Positions 50,491 through 58,059 of a stretch of DNA of 64,000 bases are shown piece by piece. Source of the stretch: Verrucomicrobiaceae bacterium (GTDB taxonomy: Bacteria > Verrucomicrobiota > Verrucomicrobiia > Verrucomicrobiales > Verrucomicrobiaceae); NCBI GenBank assembly GCA_016713245.1, contig JADJPM010000004.1, positions 62,001 to 126,000 on the forward strand, given 5' to 3'. Every line of letters begins with the position of its first letter. Position 1 is the stretch's first letter. The notes under the pieces are model-generated. The model saw only the letters and a program-made list of their open reading frames with translations, was not told the origin of the DNA and searched no databases. The translations under genes were made by a program, and so were the position numbers.

Positions 50491-51024
50491 TCAATGCGCA
50501 ACCCTTTGCTGCGGGCTCTCTAACAGATTCACAATGCTAGCTTTCTCGTCGTAGGTGAACGAGAAAAACTCCAGCACGTCGATCAGGAGCTGCTTTTTCG
50601 TCTGTGTATCACTGTTGGTCAGCACAAACCAGTCGGAGCCGGGGATTTGCTTGGGTGCCGTGCCACAACCAGACTCTTCGATGTCTTTTTTATTCCTGGA
50701 AAAATATATCCTCTGTGGCCCGCGAATGTTCTTCACCTGTTCAAACTTCTCCGAATCCTGAGTGCTTATCCAACCAAGAATCGTCAGAAAACGGTCAACC
50801 ACTTGAATGGTCGTAAGCTTGCTCAAGCGTGCCTGCAAATCTGTGGTCCGCGCTTCCGGCGCTTTGATTTGTTCTGATGCGATCTCTGATGTCCGAATAT
50901 CGAGGGCTGCTTTCGCAGGCAGCTTTAAGAGCCTTCTCAAAATCGATGAGGCACTCTCGCCAATCTCTTTTGTGTTCTGACATACAAAATCATAAATGTC
51001 GTCGTCTAAAGCCAAGTTTCGCAT
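50491..51024 (-). CDS. seqA: SeqA homologue (hemimethylated-GATC-binding replication modulator)
   Basis: This 177-residue protein is close to the 181 of E. coli SeqA and similar over the full length. The N-terminal oligomerisation domain reads LDDDIYDFVCQNTKEIGESASSILRRLLK, broken by a variable linker at about 38-70. The DNA-binding domain contains VDRFLTILGWI, IRGPQRIYF, PKQIPGSDWFVLTNSDT and KKQLLIDVLEFF. E. coli SeqA (recalled, not searched) has GESASDILRRMLK, LHGRTRVYF, PKHVPGTPYWVITNTNT in the same places. The G-R-T-R contact segment is GPQR here and T-N-T-N is T-N-S-D, so site preference may differ. The start is the ATG at 51024, matching SeqA; the frame extends 8 codons to a TTG. GC is clearly lower than in the core genes. 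Confidence 0.85.
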   Translation of the reverse strand: MRNLALDDDIYDFVCQNTKEIGESASSILRRLLKLPAKAALDIRTSEIASEQIKAPEARTTDLQARLSKLTTIQVVDRFLTILGWISTQDSEKFEQVKNIRGPQRIYFSRNKKDIEESGCGTAPKQIPGSDWFVLTNSDTQTKKQLLIDVLEFFSFTYDEKASIVNLLESPQQRVAH

Positions 51025-51285
51025 CCGAGGATAGTATAGGGAGTTCAAGACCGCTCAAGCCGCGAATTGACCCAGCGAGTCCACCTTCCCCCAAGCCGTG
51101 GTTCCACGCATGATGAATCGATAGCCTAAAAGCATCCGCATTGGCTTTGCTACGAACGCCCCAACAAGGTTCAAAGTCTCGGAATCACCGCTGCCACAGC
51201 CAAGGCACACGACTTATCGCATAGTTTGCTCGACCGCTGTGCGTTGGGAAAATGCGACTTTTTCCTGGCGCTAAAGTCGAGATGC

Positions 51286-51804
51286 CTACTTTTTAGTCTG
51301 CTCTTCAAGAGCCTTTATCGCCTTTTCAACTCCCTTTCGGACTTTGTCCAGGTGCTCAGAGTCAAAAACAGCCACGATCTTTTGACACGCTTGTTTCAGC
51401 TCTCCTGCGGGGGCTATCAACAACTTGTGATCCGCGCATAGCACCAATCCTCTTGTCATCTCTTTTGCTAACTGGGCATGCCTTTCGTCAAACAGCGTAT
51501 CGTAAGCCAGGTCATTATTGTAGTGGTACAGAATGACGACTGAAATCGACAACCCCGGTGCCCTACGTCCGTCTTGAAATTGAGGCTCGAGTGCCAAAAT
51601 CCGAATCTCCCAATTGGGTTTATCATCCACGATAGTGACATCGCCGAGTTCTCGGAGCTCGCGGTCTATAAAACTCGTGATTTCGCTTTGAATGTTTTCG
51701 TCTGCAGAGACCAAAACTTGAATCTTGCTTTTAAGTTTTGAACGTTCCTGTCCAGCTGCAGAGCATGCTAGTGCAATCAGAGAAAAAAAGAGGCACATTT
51801 TCAT
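51286..51804 (-). CDS. Hypothetical secreted protein
   Basis: This 172-residue protein starts MKMCLFFSLIALACSAAGQERS, an export signal with a Cys that is a poor lipobox match. The mature part is alpha/beta-like and ends in a Lys/Glu-rich helix (EHLDKVRKGVEKAIKALEEQ). I do not recognise a family. Low GC and position within the SeqA cassette suggest the same foreign origin. The 98-residue gene lies 61 bp upstream on the same strand. Confidence 0.55.
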   Translation of the reverse strand: MKMCLFFSLIALACSAAGQERSKLKSKIQVLVSADENIQSEITSFIDRELRELGDVTIVDDKPNWEIRILALEPQFQDGRRAPGLSISVVILYHYNNDLAYDTLFDERHAQLAKEMTRGLVLCADHKLLIAPAGELKQACQKIVAVFDSEHLDKVRKGVEKAIKALEEQTKK

Positions 51805-51865
51805 AAAAATAACGGTCTGTGATTTTTGAATTTGGAATGGTGCGGAAATATTGTGCAGGATCAAG

Positions 51866-52162
51866 TTACCAGTCGGGTGCGCATATTTTGGGATCGAGCC
51901 TATGCATTAGTTCTTCACAGCCCAAAAGAACTCGCTCGCGATTCGATTTGCCCGGTGGCAAAGCTAGGAGGCCATTCTCCAAAAGCGCCGCTATATCGCT
52001 GGCTAGTCGTGCTAGGCTGCCACCATCGCGAAGAGCGGTTTGTAGGTCGTTGACGGCCTTCTGCATTGCAATTGCCTCCTTAGCATAGATGGCTACTGCA
52101 GGAGTGTCGCCAACCATTCGGTGGATAAGACGAAGAGCAGAAATTGCAGCAGTTTTGTCCAT
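51866..52162 (-). CDS. Hypothetical small helical protein, 98 residues
   Basis: The protein is predicted helical (AAISALRLIHRMV, AIYAKEAIAMQKAVNDLQTAL, ASDIAALLENGLL), without signal or membrane segment. The family is unknown. It is co-directional with the secreted protein and the seqA-like gene, and is the first gene of that series. The 252 bp upstream (52163-52414) show no recognisable gene. Confidence 0.5.
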   Translation of the reverse strand: MDKTAAISALRLIHRMVGDTPAVAIYAKEAIAMQKAVNDLQTALRDGGSLARLASDIAALLENGLLALPPGKSNRERVLLGCEELMHRLDPKICAPDW

Positions 52163-52414
52163 GTTGAATCACTTTATATCGGTGGCGGAACGGCTTTACG
52201 CAAGAGGCAGGATGGAACCACATTCCGCCACTGAGAACAGGAGACTCACAACTTCATTTTCAAAAACTCGCGTGGGATAAAGGAACCCATAGCGACTTGG
52301 AATTTTATCCATCGTTCGGGATGACCCACCAGAATCGTACAGACAACATGCTTCTCTGGGCCGGTGATGCGTTGTACGGAACACTTTCTGTGAGCATGGA
52401 TTTGGCGGATATTG

Positions 52415-52800
52415 CTAATCCTGCAAAACAAGCTCAAGCGCCTCAGCCTGTGCCTGGAACTTCTTCGGGTTGGATTTCTTGAGTTGGCGGAGGTTGGCGA
52501 GCTTCCAGGCGATGGCTAGCATGGCGGATAGGTGCGGTTGCTTCATCAGGCTCCAGTCCGGCTCGGCATGCACGAGTCCGAGCAGGAACTGGCGATGCTC
52601 ATGGCTCAAGCGGTTGGGAATCTCGGTGAAGAGCTTTTCACGCACCTCCAGCAGCTCGGGCAAGGTCACGGCGCCGTCGGCCATGCCGGCGAATTCGTTC
52701 ACAAACGCCGGTTCGATGTTCAGTCTGTTCCCAGACAGCACTTCATGCACGGGGTGATTGTGCCCGCCGGGGTATTCCCGGCGTATCACCTTCTGGAAGT
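52415..52800 (-). pseudogene. C-terminal remnant of an AbiEii/AbiGii-type nucleotidyltransferase toxin
   Basis: The readable part runs from FQKVIRREYPGG through VHEVLSGNRL, EPAFVNEFAGM, LSHEHRQFLLGLVHAEPDWSLM to LAIAWKLANLRQLKKSNP. The H-R-Q-F-L-L ... P-D-W-S-L ... W-K-L-x-N-L pattern is what I associate with the C-terminal end of AbiEii/AbiGii-type proteins (from memory). The N-terminal nucleotidyltransferase domain is missing. The frame runs right to a GTG at 52891, but those first 30 codons translate a palindromic repeat. It is probably dead. Confidence 0.55.
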
Positions 52801-52815
52801 CAGATTTTTCTCCCA

Positions 52816-52892
52816 CAGATTCAGGGAGGCCCACAGATTGACGCTGAAAAAACAAAAATCTGCTGGCCTCCTTGAATCTGAGGGAAATCACC
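52816..52892. repeat. Palindromic repeat, copy 1, truncating the AbiEii-like gene
   Basis: Arm CAGATTCAGGGAGGCC (52816-52831) pairs with GGCCTCCTTGAATCTG (52865-52880) with one mismatch. The part from 52827 recurs at 53324-53386. Confidence 0.75.
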
Positions 52893-52955
52893 CAACATGA
52901 TGACTCGCGGTATCACACGGGAAAGCCGTCTCACACGGCGATGCACCCGTCAGAA

Positions 52956-52984
52956 GCATCACGAAAATGTGCTGGAGCGGTTGG
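52956..52984 (+). pseudogene. Short tail copy of the dimethylformamidase-like gene (copy 4)
   Basis: GCATCACGAAAATGTGCTGG and the next bases match 47816-47844 with one deleted base and a few substitutions, so the frame is lost. It is the most eroded of the tails and lies just before the gene at 53009. Confidence 0.6.
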
Positions 52985-53008
52985 AGGTGGTGCAGCAAGG
53001 TCCCAGCC

Positions 53009-53314
53009 ATGGAAAAAGACTGGAAGCATTTCAGCACGCAGGCACCGATCTGGCGTGAGCGTTTTCTGGCAGCCCGCAATGCGGAGCTGGCGAAACAATT
53101 GGTCGATGCGGCGCGGACGCCCACGGAATGCTTTTGGGACGTGGAGGAGCAAATACGGAAGAATGCCCGAACCTTGCGCGATTGCCTGGACGGCCACTCA
53201 CGGAGCCGGATGATCGAACACCTGCTGCGCATGCTGGCGCAGAACATGATCACTGCGGACGATTTGAGCGGCTTTTCGCCGGAGTTGCAGGAGCGGTTGA
53301 GAATCGTGTTGTAG
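53009..53314 (+). CDS. Hypothetical helical protein, 101 residues
   Basis: The protein starts MEKDWKHFSTQAPIWRERFLAARN and contains CLDGHSRSRMIEHLLRMLAQN; it is mostly helical and amphipathic. I recall similar small multi-copy proteins in Verrucomicrobia genomes, but no function. AAGG lies 9 bp before the ATG. It is bounded on both sides by copies of a palindromic repeat (52816-52892 and 53324-53386). Confidence 0.5.
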   Translation: MEKDWKHFSTQAPIWRERFLAARNAELAKQLVDAARTPTECFWDVEEQIRKNARTLRDCLDGHSRSRMIEHLLRMLAQNMITADDLSGFSPELQERLRIVL

Positions 53315-53323
53315 GTGCCCGTG

Positions 53324-53386
53324 AGGCCCACAGATGGCTCTGAAAACAATCATCTGCTGGCCTCCTTGAATCTGCGGGAAATCTCC
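53324..53386. repeat. Palindromic repeat, copy 2
   Basis: It shares AGGCCCACAGAT at its start and CTGCTGGCCTCCTTGAATCT in its middle with 52827-52892. Together the two copies flank 53009-53314, like ends of a small insertion. Confidence 0.7.
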
Positions 53387-53468
53387 GACACCCAAAGCGA
53401 CACGTTTTGCGACAAAATGGACCCAAAACGGCTATTTTAGCAGGAGAATCACGTTTCTCTAAAGCGAC

Positions 53469-53882
53469 ATGATTGCCGACATCTTTTATGTCGGCACCGA
53501 GCTGCTCTGCCAATACAACCGGCAGGTGCTGGAAGGCCTGGAACTGAACCAAGAGGGGCGTCAGCAGCAATGGCTGGTGATGTGGGAGCACCATGTGCAC
53601 GAGACCTTCCGCCATCACAAATCCAACGAGAGCACGAAGCGACAGCGAGATGTCGTGCTGGCCCTGGGCAACACCGGCGGCTGGCTGGAGGTCTCACGCC
53701 TGGCTCATTTGACGCCGCAACTCGCCGCTGCCTACGCACGCAAAACCGAGCGCACACTCCAGCGTGATCTCAATGACATCCTCGCCACCGGCCTGATCGA
53801 ACGCACCCACGGTAAGGTGCGGGCAAAACGCGAAATGATTCTCGCTTTCCTGCCAGCACGGGCACCCACGCCTGCTCCATGA
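53469..53882 (+). CDS. Hypothetical protein with C-terminal winged-helix-like region
   Basis: This 137-residue protein has a helical N-terminal half (ELLCQYNRQVLEGLELNQEG). The C-terminal half reads WLEVSRLAHLTPQLAAAYARKTERTLQRDLNDILATGLIER, the layout of a winged helix (recognition helix with R-T-L-Q-R-D-L, then wing). Such wHTH ends occur in Fic-family and transcription-regulator proteins, so it may be a free-standing regulator or a truncated larger protein. It is the last gene of the accessory island before the sialidase. Confidence 0.5.
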   Translation: MIADIFYVGTELLCQYNRQVLEGLELNQEGRQQQWLVMWEHHVHETFRHHKSNESTKRQRDVVLALGNTGGWLEVSRLAHLTPQLAAAYARKTERTLQRDLNDILATGLIERTHGKVRAKREMILAFLPARAPTPAP

Positions 53883-53942
53883 GGCGGAACGGTGATCGTT
53901 GTGCCAGTGAAGGGAGCTGGATGATTCTAGCGTAATCCCCAC

Positions 53943-55553
53943 ATGAAACCCACTCTGCTCCTCCTCGCGCTCATGCCATCGCTTCTGGCTGTTTCCCTCC
54001 ACGCCGAGGACATCACGTGGCAGCTTCAATACGAGGCCAAATCGCTGCCGACCGCGCCGTGGGTCACCACGGGCACACCGAAGGCCACGCTCGAAGCCGA
54101 GGGCCTGCGATTGACCGATGATGACAAGGCTTTCGTGAACTTCCGCGCCGCGTGGAAGCCGATCGCCGATGAGGAAATCATCGTCGAAGTCGTGGCGAAA
54201 TTGCTGGCGACGACGGGATCGCAAAAGAACAAGACCTCCGCCTCGCTGTGGCCGTGGCGCGACGGGGCTCCGGTGTCCGTGCTCGTCAGCGATGGACGAC
54301 ATCAGGAAGGACTCGTGCTTTTCGCGAATCAGGCGGCGAGTCACACAGACCGCTTCATCCCGATGGACACGACGAACCGCTTCCACACCTACCGCCTCAT
54401 CATTCGCGGCACGGACATGGAGATTTGGGTCGATGGCGTAAGGAAGGTGGAAGGCCAGGGCGCGTTCTGGAAGCCTGCGGACTCGCCGGAGGCCTTCATT
54501 CAATTCGGATCAAGTGCGAAGACAGCCACCGGCGAGGCGATTTGGCAATCCGTGAAGCTCGGTACCCGGAAAGCGACTGCACCTTTGCCAGCCTCACCGC
54601 TGAAGATCACCGTGAGCGAGCCGTGGGACATCCCACGCGACGACATCCGCCAGACGCGGCCTTATCTTTACGACATGGGCCGCGGACTGCTCCTCATGAG
54701 CGTCGCCCAAGGGCCGGATGCCTTCTATGAGCCGTATGGGCTGCTCAAATCGACCGACGCAGGCAAGACATGGACACCGATCCCCGGACTCGACCAACTC
54801 GACACCACGCCGCTGCCATGTGTGCGTCGCCCCGATGGAAAAATCCTCGCCGTGTCACGCTGGACACGCACGCAGCCGGACGGACGCGTCACGGGTAAAA
54901 CGGTGCACCTCAATGCCGATGCGACGAGCTTTGAGATGATCGACAACGAGATCCTTTTGCCCAAAGAGTTCACCAACGAGTCCAAAGGCGATCAAATCAT
55001 CTGCGAGCGCCACATCTGGAACGATGCCGATGGCGGCGCGACGATGGTCGTGTGGAGTCGAAAGGCCGTGAAGCTGCCCGATGGCCGCAACAACACCGTG
55101 CGCATGTCCCACCTCATGCGCAGCACCGATGAAGGCAAGACGTGGACCCACTTCAGCACCATCGGCCCAGGTGGCGAGCCTGCCGTGTGCCGCCTGAGCG
55201 ACACCGAGCAAACCGCCGTCATTCGCGGCGATCGCAACAGCCGCATGAAGCAGATGTTTTCCCACGACGCCGGCAAGACATGGACCAAGCCCGTCGAACT
55301 CGAAGTCGGCCGCGTTTTGCCCGATCTGGTGCTCATGAGCAACGGCGTGCTCGCCTGCAGCTACGGCCGTCCCGCGAGCTGCCTCATGTTCAGCCTCGAC
55401 GGCGGCCAGACCTGGTCCGCGCACCACGTCATCAGCGAAAAAGTCGGCTTCAACTACACCAGCATCCGCGAGATCAGCCCCGGCAAGCTGCTCTACATCC
55501 ACGATGCGCCGAAGATGAATGCGATGGTGATCGAGGTGGAGGTGGGGAAATGA
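53943..55553 (+). CDS. Secreted sialidase-fold exoglycosidase with N-terminal LamG-like domain
   Basis: This 536-residue protein has a signal peptide (MKPTLLLLALMPSLLAVSLHAED). Residues ~25-210 form a concanavalin-like domain. Residues ~225-536 form a six-bladed propeller with Asp-box repeats STDAGKTW, STDEGKTW, SHDAGKTW and SLDGGQTW. Asp-box propellers of this layout are found in sialidases and related exo-hydrolases; the exact sugar is not clear. The stop overlaps the start of the esterase gene (ATGA), so they are translationally coupled. A second, partial copy of its 3' end lies at 61558-61680. Confidence 0.83.
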   Translation: MKPTLLLLALMPSLLAVSLHAEDITWQLQYEAKSLPTAPWVTTGTPKATLEAEGLRLTDDDKAFVNFRAAWKPIADEEIIVEVVAKLLATTGSQKNKTSASLWPWRDGAPVSVLVSDGRHQEGLVLFANQAASHTDRFIPMDTTNRFHTYRLIIRGTDMEIWVDGVRKVEGQGAFWKPADSPEAFIQFGSSAKTATGEAIWQSVKLGTRKATAPLPASPLKITVSEPWDIPRDDIRQTRPYLYDMGRGLLLMSVAQGPDAFYEPYGLLKSTDAGKTWTPIPGLDQLDTTPLPCVRRPDGKILAVSRWTRTQPDGRVTGKTVHLNADATSFEMIDNEILLPKEFTNESKGDQIICERHIWNDADGGATMVVWSRKAVKLPDGRNNTVRMSHLMRSTDEGKTWTHFSTIGPGGEPAVCRLSDTEQTAVIRGDRNSRMKQMFSHDAGKTWTKPVELEVGRVLPDLVLMSNGVLACSYGRPASCLMFSLDGGQTWSAHHVISEKVGFNYTSIREISPGKLLYIHDAPKMNAMVIEVEVGK

Positions 55554-56449
55554 AAACGCTGCTCTGCTTTCTCTCGTTTGCCATTTGTGCCTTCGCCGAG
55601 CTCACACCCAGCGAGCGCGAGTTGATCCAGCAGCTCGGTCCCGGCACGCCGGAACCGATCCCGCTTTGGTCAGGCAAGCCGCCGCAGTTCCTGGAAAACG
55701 CCGCGCCGGAGGTCATCAAGGACAACCAGACCATCCAGAGCGTCTCGGTGCCGACGATCACGCCGTATCTGCCGCCGAAGGAGAATCGCACCGGCATGGC
55801 CATCGTCGTGTGTGCCGGTGGCGGCTATGGCGGCCATGCGTGGAAGACGCACGTTGTGTATGCCGCACAGGTCTTCAATCCGATGGGCGTGGCGGTCATC
55901 GGTCTCAAATACCGCACGCGTCCGCCGCACCTGCTGCCGAACGAAGGCATCCAAGCACTCACCTTGCTCGATGCGAAACGCGCCATGCGCCTCGTGCGGC
56001 ATCGCGCCGTCGAATGGGGCCTCGATCCAGCGAAAATCGGTGTCGCTGGCTATTCCGCTGGCGCGAACCTCGCGATGAATCTCGCTGCGAACTTCGATCT
56101 CGGCGATCCGCAGGCCGCCGATCCCATCGACCGCCTTAGCAGCCGTCCTGACTTCGCCGTGGGCCTCGGCACCTGGCATTGGCGCAAGCCGGAGAACCCG
56201 TTTGTCTTCAAAGCGAAGTCACCGCCCGTGTTTCTCGTCCACGCCACCACCGACAAGCCCGTCGAGATCGCCACGAACATCATCGCCGACCTGAAAAAGC
56301 TCGGCGTCCCCGCCCGCCTCGATCTCCACGAAGAAGGCGGCCACGGCGTCGGCAACCTCATCCCCACCCGAGTGAAACACCACTTCCCCGGCGCGCAGTG
56401 GCCCAACGTGCTCGTGGAGTGGCTGGGAACGATCGAAGGGAAGAAGTAG
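55550..56449 (+). CDS. Secreted alpha/beta-hydrolase, probable carbohydrate esterase
   Basis: This 299-residue protein has a signal peptide (MKTLLCFLSFAICAFAE). VVCAGGGYGGHA forms the oxyanion hole, GYSAGANLAMN contains the nucleophilic Ser (G-x-S-x-G), and HEEGGHGVG supplies the catalytic His; an Asp in the VHATTDKP segment can complete the triad. The arrangement fits acetyl-xylan-esterase-like or BD-FAE-type enzymes that deacylate polysaccharides. A strong GGAGGTGGGG ribosome-binding site precedes the ATG at 55550, inside the end of the sialidase gene, so the two are translated together. Confidence 0.83.
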   Translation: MKTLLCFLSFAICAFAELTPSERELIQQLGPGTPEPIPLWSGKPPQFLENAAPEVIKDNQTIQSVSVPTITPYLPPKENRTGMAIVVCAGGGYGGHAWKTHVVYAAQVFNPMGVAVIGLKYRTRPPHLLPNEGIQALTLLDAKRAMRLVRHRAVEWGLDPAKIGVAGYSAGANLAMNLAANFDLGDPQAADPIDRLSSRPDFAVGLGTWHWRKPENPFVFKAKSPPVFLVHATTDKPVEIATNIIADLKKLGVPARLDLHEEGGHGVGNLIPTRVKHHFPGAQWPNVLVEWLGTIEGKK

Positions 56450-56475
56450 CATTGCAGCGGCCTGAATCACCGACC

Positions 56476-56551
56476 GATCTGTCAAAGAACCGGCTGATTT
56501 CTTTACGCCCCCGTGCTGACATGGTAACTTTTCGCTGATTTCTTTACAGAT
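56476..56551 (+). promoter_or_regulatory. Candidate operator upstream of PIN-toxin gene
   Basis: GCTGATTTCTTTAC occurs at 56493-56506 and again at 56534-56547, 41 bp apart (about four helical turns). GATCTGTCAAAGAA at 56476 is nearly the inverse of TTCTTTACAGATC at the right end. Type II toxin-antitoxin operons are usually autoregulated through such repeats, so this is probably the binding site of the pair at 56568-57274. Confidence 0.55.
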
Positions 56552-56567
56552 CTGATGATCTCCACCC

Positions 56568-57044
56568 ATGCAGACGGTTTACATTGAAACGACGATTCCC
56601 AGCTACTTGGGTGCTCATCCGAGCCGTCAGGAGCCCATGGCATCGCATCAGAAGCTGACGCACCGGTGGTGGAATGATGAGCGGCACAAGTTTCTGCTCT
56701 ACAGCTCGGTTCTGGTCCGGCTGGAGGCGTCACGCGGTGACGCTAATGCCGCTCAGCGTCGCCTCGCCTATCTCAACGGGATCACGGAACTCGACGTGCT
56801 GCCTGAGACTGTCCGGCTTGAAGCGGATTTGATTCGTTTGTTTCAGCTTCCACTTCGCGCCGCCGCATACGCGGGTCATCTGGCCATGGCCATTCTTCAT
56901 CGGATGGACTACCTGCTCACCTGGAACTGCACGCATCTGGCAAACGCCACTTTGCAGAAGGAGCTGATGGATTACTGTCTCTACCACAAGCTGCACCTCC
57001 CCATCATCTGCACTCCTGAAACTCTCATCACCCAGGCATCATGA
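56568..57044 (+). CDS. PIN-domain toxin-like protein (VapC-like)
   Basis: This 158-residue protein begins MQTVYIETTIPSYLGAHPS. The first acidic residue (YIE) takes the usual D-position of PIN nucleases, followed by LLYSSVLVRLEASRGD, HLAMAILHRMDYLLTWNCTHLAN and a short tail. This is the subgroup annotated as VapC-type or PIN-domain proteins that begin Y-I-E-T-T-I-P-S-Y-L. They cleave RNA and act as toxins. The toxin precedes its partner here; the downstream gene overlaps by 4 bp. Confidence 0.7.
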   Translation: MQTVYIETTIPSYLGAHPSRQEPMASHQKLTHRWWNDERHKFLLYSSVLVRLEASRGDANAAQRRLAYLNGITELDVLPETVRLEADLIRLFQLPLRAAAYAGHLAMAILHRMDYLLTWNCTHLANATLQKELMDYCLYHKLHLPIICTPETLITQAS

Positions 57045-57274
57045 CTGACCCCATCCTCCAAGAAGTCCGAGCCGCACGCGCCGAAGTCGCCGCCGATTTC
57101 GGCAATGACCGTGCCCGCTTCTGGGCCTGGGCACGGGAGCAGCAGGAAGTGCAAAAGGAGTCGAAAAAGCAACTGCCCGCCGCCCCGACCAAGCCAACGG
57201 TGAAGCCAATAGCCAAGTCAAAATCGCACGCGCCTCGGAAGCGAGCCGTGCGTCCAGCTCGCGCCTTGGCCTGA
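57041..57274 (+). CDS. Partner antitoxin-like protein of the PIN toxin
   Basis: This 77-residue protein starts MTDPILQEVRAARAEVAADF and has a very basic Lys/Arg/Pro tail. The start overlaps the PIN gene (ATGA), as for a coupled toxin-antitoxin pair. The last ten codons and the stop lie within a hairpin repeat (57263-57284), so the C-terminal end appears to be derived from repeat DNA. Confidence 0.55.
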   Translation: MTDPILQEVRAARAEVAADFGNDRARFWAWAREQQEVQKESKKQLPAAPTKPTVKPIAKSKSHAPRKRAVRPARALA

Positions 57275-57394
57275 AGGCCAAGGCCCAAGGAAAGGCGCTT
57301 TGGAAGCGCCTCTTGGCGGTTACAAACCGCCTCTCCTTGAGGGAAAGCGCACCGCGAGAGGACCGCAGGGGTTTGTTGCGTGGCTGGAACGCTT
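57263..57394. repeat. Hairpin repeat element, copy A
   Basis: Stems: GCCTTGGCC/GGCCAAGGC (57263-57284), AGGCGCTT/AAGCGCCT (57293-57311), GGCGGTT/AACCGCC (57315-57331), then GCGCACCGCGAGAG and CCGCAGGGG. About 80 bp (57281-57360) match 58060-58140. It fills the gap between two convergent toxin-antitoxin pairs. Confidence 0.8.
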
Positions 57395-57395
57395 A

Positions 57396-57782
57396 TCACC
57401 ACAGCAGCTTCACGCCATACGCCGCAAACTCGGAGTCACATGAGATCAAGGTCAGATCCTCCACCAAGGATTGGGCGATAACCAGTCGGTCAAAGGGATC
57501 GTTGTGATGAAATGGCAGCCGCCGGTGCTCGTGGAGATGCGGGACGAGAATGGGCAGGATCAGGATGTTGGAGGCATCCAGACGGTCGGGAAAGAGCTGG
57601 TCGAACGGGAGTGGCAAAGTGAGTTTGCCCAGCGAGTCTTTGATCCCGATCTCCCACAGCGTGGCGGGACTCACGAAGACCGTGTTCGCTGCGTCCTGGA
57701 TGCAGGCCAAAGCTTTCGCACTGAGCTGGCTGCTACCAGCCAGGAACCACAGCAGCGCATGAGCATCCAACAGCACCTTCAT
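57396..57782 (-). CDS. VapC-type PIN-domain toxin
   Basis: This 128-residue protein has MKVLLDAHALLWFL (first Asp), a TLWEIGIK segment (Glu), NDPFDRLVIAQSL (Asp) and LISCDSEF (last Asp). All four acidic positions of the PIN ribonuclease site are present, in the form common for the W-F-L PhoQ/VapC subgroup. It overlaps the upstream antitoxin-like gene by 4 bp. Confidence 0.85.
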   Translation of the reverse strand: MKVLLDAHALLWFLAGSSQLSAKALACIQDAANTVFVSPATLWEIGIKDSLGKLTLPLPFDQLFPDRLDASNILILPILVPHLHEHRRLPFHHNDPFDRLVIAQSLVEDLTLISCDSEFAAYGVKLLW

Positions 57783-57994
57783 GGTCGATAATCGGCAAAG
57801 GCTTCGAGCGGCGCGTCAAAGTCATCGGCCAGCTTGATTCCGGGGACCGAGCCAAACCCTGGGCGTGTCGTCGGGGCTGCTGGCGACTCGTCCTTCGCCT
57901 TCGATTTGAGGAAATGCAGGTAATGCAACACCTCGCGTAACAGCGGTTCCGGCTGCTGGGCGACTTCGGAGATGAGGAGTTGCTGGATCGACAT
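57779..57994 (-). CDS. DUF2281-like antitoxin partner
   Basis: This 71-residue protein begins MSIQQLLISEVAQQPEPLLREVLHYLHFLKSK, similar to small antitoxins that precede VapC-like genes (pattern P-E-P-L-x-R-E-V-L-x-F/Y-x-x-F-L). The tail FGSVPGIKLADDFDAPLE probably wraps around the toxin. The stop overlaps the VapC start. Confidence 0.72.
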   Translation of the reverse strand: MSIQQLLISEVAQQPEPLLREVLHYLHFLKSKAKDESPAAPTTRPGFGSVPGIKLADDFDAPLEAFADYRP

Positions 57995-58059
57995 GCGATA
58001 TTTTTACCGCATCCCAAGCCGCCTGCCAAGCTCGCGTTCAAACCTGGAGAAGCATGGCA

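Noticed and set aside
52163..52414. Possible gene in the 252-bp gap between the AbiEii remnant and the 98-residue gene.
   Set aside because: Short frames on both strands have no start context and no recognisable features.
47854..53942. Integrase, transposase or tRNA attachment site for the accessory island.
   Set aside because: I looked for recombinase motifs and tRNA-like folds on both strands and saw none; the only boundary signals are the repeated gene tails and palindromes.
55142..55549. Upstream extension of the esterase frame (435-residue version).
   Set aside because: Those codons are the sialidase gene in another frame; the signal peptide and ribosome-binding site fix the start at 55550.
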